A stretch of 64,000 nt of DNA from Panagrolaimus kolymaensis. Taxonomy: Eukaryota; Nematoda; Chromadorea; Rhabditida; Panagrolaimidae. This document shows positions 57,014 through 64,000 of the stretch, one piece after another (positions within the stretch are counted from its first letter, which is position 1; each line of letters starts with the position of its first letter). Location of the stretch: the NCBI GenBank assembly GCA_028622995.1, contig JAJQJQ010000002.1, positions 9,858,001-9,922,000 of the forward strand, read 5' to 3'. Made by a program: the position numbers and the translations under genes. The notes under the pieces were generated by a model, which saw only the letters and a program-made list of their open reading frames with translations, did not search any database and was not told the DNA's origin.

Positions 57014-60000
57014 TTATTCTTCAGTTTTCTTTTCTTCGGTTGTTTCAAAATTTTTGGGTTCATCAAGTTCAATTTTAATTTCTGGAATTTCGGTTTCGAT
57101 TGAAACTCCATTTCCAACTTTGGAAACTTCAATATCAATGGAAGCTCCATTTCCAAGTTTAGGAACTTCAACGGATTTCTGTGTTTGTAAAGAAGGATAA
57201 AGGCTTTTTTGATTTTCAACAATAATTTTAGCATCTTCAACTTTCAATAAAGCATCCATATCCGAAACATTTCCAAGTCGATGGGTAATGAGAAGCAAAG
57301 TTTTATCCATGACTTTGCTTCGAACACATTCTTGAATAACTTTATCTGCTTGGGAATCAAGATTGGCGGTGGCTTCATCAAGAATAAGAATCTTGACATT
57401 TCTAAAATAAAGTTAAAAATTAAAGAGAAATCGCAAGGGATTGTAAAAGAAAATTATTTCCAGAAATTTAAATTTAAGTTTTCTTGACAAGATTTTAAAA
57501 AAAATGATAAAATTTGCTTCAAGAAAAAAAACTATCAAAAAAAAGTGATGATTCAAAACTATTCCTAAAATAATTCTTAGAATAAAAAGTTTGGTTATCT
57601 AATTTTTTTTCAAAAATTTCAGAAAAAAGACGCTATTAATGTTGGATAAAAAGTTAAAGCTCATTTCATATTAAAATTTTCAATAAAAAAACTCAAATTT
57701 TCTTTCTTAAAAAAAAATCTTTCTTTTCAAAAAAATAAATAAATAATAAAGTTTACCTCAAAAATGCTCTTCCAACACAAATCAATTGTCTTTGTCCGGA
57801 CGAAATATTGCTCCCATTAGATTCCAAATTAAATTCGAGTTTTTCATTAAAACCCAAAACAGTTTCTTTGAGTCCAACATCTTCGAGTGCTTTCCAAATT
57901 TCTTCATCCGTTCTTGCTCCATCCGGATCCAAATTAAATCGAAGACTTCCAGCAAAAATGATTGGATCTTGAGGAATTATTGCGAGAGCTTTTCTTAAAG
58001 ATTTAAGCGAAATCATTGAAATATCTTTTTCAGAAATAATTATTCTTCCAGCTTCCAAAGGGTAAAGTCGAAAGAGGGCATTGCAAAGACTTGATTTTCC
58101 TGATCCCGTTCGACCAACAATTCCAACTTTATTTCCATGTTCTATTTCAAATGAAACATTGCTCAAAGCTGCAGGGGCATCATTTCGATATTTGAGGGTG
58201 ACGTGATCAAAAGTAATTTGACCATCTCGAGGCCATGTGGCTGGTGGATCTGCAGCATCATCAGATTCTTGTTCAATGTTCTAAAAAACACAAAATTTGT
58301 AAATAAAAAGAAAATTTTGCTTTAAAACAAAGAAAAATTGTCGAGATAAGACTCGAATTACTAAAAAATAATTTTTTATGTCATTTTGGTCTCTCTGGCT
58401 CAAAGGGGATGAGAAGAAAAAATAATGCATGCCGTCACTAAAAACCATATATATTTTTACTATGTTTTTTCCTTTAAAAAATTCAACAAACTTTTTGGGT
58501 TTTTTTTCGGCATTAATCAAAAAAGAAAAAGATGCGTAGATTTTATGATGCAAATGTGTTAAAGCTCAAAAGGTTATAAAATACCCAAATTTGCTTTTCA
58601 ACGCTATACTTTTTTACCAACAGCGCAGCTTTTTTAAATACCAAAAAAGTCTCTTCTCTTCTACTTTAAGAAAACATTTTATTGATTAGCTTTTTTTCGT
58701 TAATAAAAAGATGCGATTGTCGAAAGTTTTTTATTTTTTATTTTTCATTTTCTTTTTTTTGAATATTTAAGTGAATATTTTTTGTTTTTTAAAGTCTATT
58801 TTTTTATAACCAATAATTTCCTAAAAAGATTATTTCAAAAATTTATCTGCAGAAATTTTGAGCTCATAAAAAACAGAAAAATTCTAAGTTCAATAATAAT
58901 ACTGATTAAAACTTTTTTTCTTGATTTTCAAAAAAGATTGCTTATGGATTTTAAATTATCAAATAATATGATTATCGAAACATTTAATATTTAGCATAGC
59001 GGAACCTATATTTTGCCGATACAAAAACTAAACTAACTTTATAATAATATGAAACCCTTTCAACTGCAGTTAATTTCGATTCCAATTCAGTTTGTGATCG
59101 AACAGCAAATTGAAATACTCCACTCATTTGAAGTGCAAAAGCCAAAGCCATTCCTGCATCTGCAGGAGTAATCGAGGTCGTCAAAATAACTATTAAACTT
59201 GAAACAATAAAAGTTACTGCAACCACTAATAAATCAAGCCATACAGCTTGCCATCGCATTGCAGATTGAAACATAAATAATGCGCCCGAATGTTCGTCTA
59301 ATTTAATTTTAAATCCATCAATAAATCGATTGGTTTGTGAAAAACTATGAATCGTTACTGCGCCTTCCAAACTGCTTGAAACATGAGAAAATAATGGACT
59401 TCTCGAAATATTTTCTGTTCTCTTGAGACTTCGAATCCCAGCACGAAAGCAAAGGAAAAATACTATAAATATTGCAAATAATGGAATGCAAGCGATCAGA
59501 AAAAGTGGAAAAACATATGCAATCATAATTAAAAATCCAACACAAATTATCATATTTTGTAGTAAAGCTTCAGCAGAAAATGGAAGCTTCACATCAATTT
59601 CATCCAAATCTTTTGAAAATCGATTTAAAATTCGCCCCGTTGGAGTTACATCAAAAAAGTTGGTTATTCCAAAAAGCACAGAATTTAACATTCGATTATG
59701 CAAATTTGTGGCAGCTTTAAGGGTGACTTTCACAAAAATCATAGCTTTAAAAAGTCCAGTAAAAAATAAAATAAATAATGAACATGAATAAACGGTGGTG
59801 TAAAAAGATAAATCTTTTTGATTGGCTAAAGTTTGATGGAAAATTGTTCCATTTTCATCCACCATATCATGATGGGCATCATTCATCCATTTAGATAACC
59901 AATAAGTTGAAAAAATCCCAGATGAAACATTTATGAGGAAAGCCAACATGACGAAAGAGAATACAAGCCATCCGCCACCAGCTTGAATATATTCACTAAA

Positions 60001-63000
60001 ATAAATAGAGGAATATAAAAAAATTAATCTTTTTTACCCACAAAAAAAGTTTCAAGCCTCATTTTTTTAAAATTATGAATTATTTTTTTGTTAAAGTTTG
60101 TATTAGACTAAATTTTTTTTATCGAAAGACGCCTCAAAAAGAAAATTTTTTGATCTAAGTTTTTTGACGATTTAGAATTAGGTGGATGTTTGTGAAATTG
60201 AAACTCGCTTTTTTGAAATATTTTCAATGTTTAGATAAAGCCAAGAAAAAAATTGCATAGATAGTTTTTTTAAAGAATTAGCTAAAGTCAAAAAAATTCA
60301 TTAAAAAATGTCATTGATTTTGAAATTTTTAGAAAAAAAATTCAGGATAACTTTTGCAATATTTGCTTTTTTAGTATTATAAAAATAATTGCAAATATTA
60401 GTTGTTCATCGAAAATGATAACGAAGTCACTCGACCATATTCAAAATTTTATATTTTCTTTCAAATTAAAAAACTCACTAATAAACACTTTTAGAAATTT
60501 CTTGTAAGCCCAAATCTTCTTCCTCTTCTCCAAGTTTATCATTTGTTTCAGTTTCGACTGCTGCTGCTTCTTTTCCATTCATAGCCGCCGCCGCATCTTT
60601 GCTGTTTCCATTTAATTCAGGCTTGGGTGCTTCAGAGGAGCTCACTCTTGATTGAAAAGATTGGGGCTGAATATAATGTTCAAAGAAATCTTTATATTCT
60701 TCGGAAACATCCAATAACTTTTCATGAGTTTCAAATCCAGAAATTTTTCCATCTTTGAAAAAAATAATTTTATCACATTTTGATAAATATTCCGCATCCG
60801 AAGTAACTAATAAAATAGTTTTATTTTCCAAATATGTTTTAATTGCCTTTTCAAAAATTTTATCTGCAACTTGTTTATCGATTGAAGAAAAAATATCGTC
60901 GAGGAGATAAATATCCTTTGAAGCATAGAGGGCTCGAGCCAAGCTTAATCGAGCTCTCTGTCCACCGGAAAGTGTAACCCCGCGTTCGCCAATTTCAGTC
61001 ATTTCATTTCGAGGCATAGTTTCTAAATCTTTTGTTAATTCAGAAGAATCTATAGCTCGATAATATCGTTGATTATTCATTTGAAGCCCAAATAAAATAT
61101 TTTCTCGAACAGTGGCATTTAGGATGCAAGGAACTTGAGAAACAAGCACTGGTGAACCAGCAACAGCAAATTCACCGGATTCATGCAAAAGTTGACCGAT
61201 AATGGAATGGAGGAAGGAAGTCTTTCCTGATCCAACAGGGCCACAAACTCCAATGAGTTCTCGCTGAAATAAAAAAACTCATTAGATGGTTGCGGAATTA
61301 TGTAATTTGGTTTTGGAAGAAAATTTGATCAAAAAATTGATTTTTTTTTTAAAAAACCAAACTAAATTTGTTGACTTTTCGAAATTCTTAAAAATTTATA
61401 AACAAACATTGGGGTTGAATCGATTTTTCATGTCGAAAAATAAAGATAAATCATACAAAATTTTGTATTAAAAAATTAACTTTAAGATCTAAAAATTCAA
61501 CTTTAAAAACATTGTTTTTAAAATTTAATTATTTTTTTACAATTTTGGTATTTTTTGTGGGTTAAAAAAAAGGTTTTTTGTTTAAAATTAAAATTCAAAA
61601 GTTAATTCTATTTTTTTTTCGATTTCTAAATTTGGAATCGACTTAAAATATGGTTCGAATGTTTGATACTCGACGACAGCTCGTCTCTTCCCCTAAAATG
61701 CTTCAAACATAAAATTAACTTACCTTTTGAATGCTCAAATTTAATTCACTCAAAATAAATTCCTTATTTTCTTCTTTTTTTAATGGTTCGGTTTCAGCTG
61801 CTAGAGCTGCGGCTGCTGCTCGCTTAGATTTTTTACTTTGTTTAACAGGTTTTTCTGTTGCTTCAATAACATCCCAAATAAATTTAGCATTTTTAAGTGA
61901 AATCGCTACATCTCGAGTTCTTGGCATTGGTAGGGATTCATCATAAACGGGATATAATAACATTTTTTGAATTTTTCTAATTGATTGTGAAGCTTCTGCT
62001 AAATATCTCGATCCATATGGAATCATTCGAATACCAAAAAGCATAACAAAAAATACGGTTATCGAACTGAATGCCTAAAAATTAATATCTAAAAAGTGAA
62101 AAAAGCAGGCGATAGAAAACTAAAAAACTTACATCGCTTGCTTTTAAATCTGAGCCAACAGAAACCACAACTAATACTGTAACGATTGTAGCAACCACAG
62201 GAACAATAGTGCCAGTAGCGATAGCTAAACTCACAGCATATCCAGCTACTTTAAGACTACGTTGTTCTTTTGCACGAACTTCATTGATTCGACGAATAAA
62301 TAAATGTTCCCATGCATTCATTTTAATTATTCGAATACATCTAATTACTTCGCCCATTAAATTCATCTACAAAAAATAAGCAATTTTATTAATCGAAAAA
62401 AAAGTTGTTAAAAACTAACTCGTTTTTCAGTTTGTTTAATTGCTTGATTTCTGAACTTAACCATTGTCACCCCAAGAATAGCTTGGACCACATCGAACAA
62501 AACAAAAATTCCAATTCCCGCAAGGGAAGGCCATCCAATAACTTTGAGTAAAAATATTAAACCTCCAACAAGAACGAAAGGTCCAACCAAAACTAATGGA
62601 GCAAAAGTTACGGCATCGAATAAACGTTGTCCGTCATTGGCGCAAACATTTACGATCTGAAAAAAAAAGCAGACGATCAAATTTGGTTGGGATATGGAAA
62701 TGAAGGAAAGGGCTTACTTCAGCTGGAGTATGTTTTTTCATAGTTCTTGCATGCATTAAATGTTTGTACATAAGTGAAAGAACAGCTCCTCGAACTCGAA
62801 TCCCTGTTCGATAACTTACTGCCCAACAGGCGCCATAAAGGAGAACTCGACTTATTTCAACCTAAAATAATGGAGTTTAATAAACAAATTTTGTAACTTT
62901 TATATATTCCAATGTATCAACAAAAAATAATTTAGGGATTTTTAACTTTTTAAAAAAAGTAATCGATTTTGATTTGAAAAAGCACACGATTTTTGTAACT

Positions 63001-63660
63001 ATAACTATTAAAACTAACCAAAAGCATGACAGCCACAATATATGCGCCATAAATATAATCAATTCTTCCACTTTCAGTTTTGGGTTTTTCTTCAACATAT
63101 GCAATTAAACCTCTAACCAAACATGTAGGACCAATGAAACCAAAAATAAGGCATAAAGCAAAAATGAAGCATGCAAGAATTAAGCGATATTTCATAAAAT
63201 TTAATATAACACAGAAAAGTGAGGGGTTTTCGGGTTTTCTTTTAAGTTCGTCATTCCACATTATTTCGAGCCTAAAAGCAAAAAAGTTAAAGGAATATAT
63301 AAATTTAAAAAAAATAAGTTTGGGCGAGTTTTGGATGAGGCGAACCTGGTCATATTAACATTAGCTGAATCAAAGATGCTGCAAGTTGTGGAAGCGGTGG
63401 GTTCCACTTTGCCTTTATAAGTTTTCCATAAATAATTAAAAACCCATCCAAATGAAATAAATGATAATATTCCAACTTCATCTATTTTAGCGCAAACTGA
63501 GACTCCACTAAAAAAATTAATTTACTGATTAGTCAGAGTTTTTTGAAAAAAATTTATATTTTTAGAATTACCCTGGTTTTTCATTTATAAACCTTTCAGT
63601 TCCATCTTTTTTACTATTTCCATTATTACCATTTATTGTTGGAGGATCTTCGAATGACAT
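57014..63660 (-). CDS. ABC transporter, ABCC/MRP subfamily (full transporter without TMD0)
   Basis: Eleven exons in phase: 63660-63572, 63507-63346, 63271-63019, 62861-62718, 62656-62420, 62366-62133, 62074-61724, 61263-60479, 59995-59038, 58280-57757, 57401-57014; 1374 aa. Order TMD1-NBD1-TMD2-NBD2, starting directly at the MRP leader (GILSFISFGWVFNYLWKTYKG), so TMD0 is absent as in MRP4/5-type exporters. NBD1: Walker A GPVGSGKT (498-505), signature LSGGQ (588-592), Walker B YLLDD (609-613), but the H-loop His is Ser645 (LLVTSDAEYL). NBD2: Walker A GRTGSGKS (1127-1134), signature SSGQ (1231-1234), Walker B with catalytic Glu1255 (LILDEAT), His1286 (LITHRL). ABCC proteins export organic anions, conjugates or haem; the substrate is unknown. 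An Ala-rich insert (SKKSKRAAAAALAAE) lies before NBD1. Confidence 0.9.
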
Positions 63661-64000
63661 CCTGCAAAAAAAAAAGAAAAAGAAATTTTATATATAATAA
63701 ATAGTTTAATAAATTTTTAAAAATGATAATCGATGTTCGAAGAAAAAACGGAAAATGTTAAGAACGCGTTCAAACAATTTTGAATTACAAAAAAAAATGG
63801 CTTTGTTTTTTAGGTGCCATTTTGGCTAAATGCAAATAGAAGCAAAAAAAAGTAATAAAACTATTATAAATTTTCAGCATTTAAATTTTACCCATTTTAT
63901 TTTTGCGCGATTAAAAGATTTTCCTCCAAAAAAGTGAATTCACGATTTATTTATTTATTTTTCGTTGCTCTAAAAAACCAAACTTGGCAATCAATCGAGC
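63661..64000. promoter_or_regulatory. 5' flank of the ABCC transporter gene
   Basis: AT-rich upstream region, no clear TATA box. It presumably includes the promoter; nothing distinct is visible up to the window edge. Confidence 0.3.

Overview
The window looks like nuclear DNA of a nematode. It is strongly AT-rich, has many 45-100 bp introns with GTAAGT-like donors and TTTTAG/TTTCAG acceptors, and carries families known mainly from nematodes: Srx- and Sre-class chemoreceptors, small C-type lectin (CTLD) genes, secreted CUB-like proteins and fast-expanding F-box-type proteins. A clade IV, panagrolaimid-like species would fit the stress-type KGG/LEA genes and the GH43 enzyme, but that placement is inference. 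I rebuilt exon chains by hand from splice sites and reading phase; most long genes close in frame without forcing.

Layout. 1-2073: 3' part of a DUF7869-type (RNase H-like, transposon-related) gene. 2.3-3.2 kb: a decayed tRNA and a 25-bp tandem repeat. 3.2-23.1 kb: a cluster of CTLD genes and fragments, with two tandem Srx receptors on the minus strand, a CTLD-GH43 fusion gene (10386-12126), an F-box/LRR gene with a hAT-type MITE inside its F-box intron, and a tandemly duplicated F-box-like protein. 23.7-24.5 kb: a near-identical orphan copy of part of the F-box/LRR gene. 25.2-30.0 kb: a 13-exon secreted CUB-like gene whose second intron holds an LTR and two MITEs. 30.0-34.4 kb: almost empty. 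34.4-38.6 kb, minus strand: a HAT-repeat plus F-box-like gene broken by one base in a homopolymer, then an Sre receptor. 40.4-46.4 kb, minus strand: a Na,K-ATPase-like P-type ATPase whose catalytic motifs are degenerate, with four transposon insertions in its introns. 48.4-49.0 kb: a truncated 7TM gene. 49.6-55.1 kb: a Gly/Tyr-rich secreted peptide, two copies of a KGG/group-1-LEA-like gene on a 1.3-kb duplication, and a secreted 115-aa protein between them. 57.0-63.7 kb, minus strand: a complete ABCC/MRP-type ABC transporter.

The genes do not form an operon or single pathway. The theme is environment-facing biology (lectins, a polysaccharide hydrolase, chemoreceptors, secreted immune-type proteins, desiccation-type proteins, an exporter) in a region reshaped by duplication and small DNA transposons. 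The best candidates for something new are the CTLD-GH43 fusion, the degenerate P-type ATPase, and the duplicated KGG/LEA genes.
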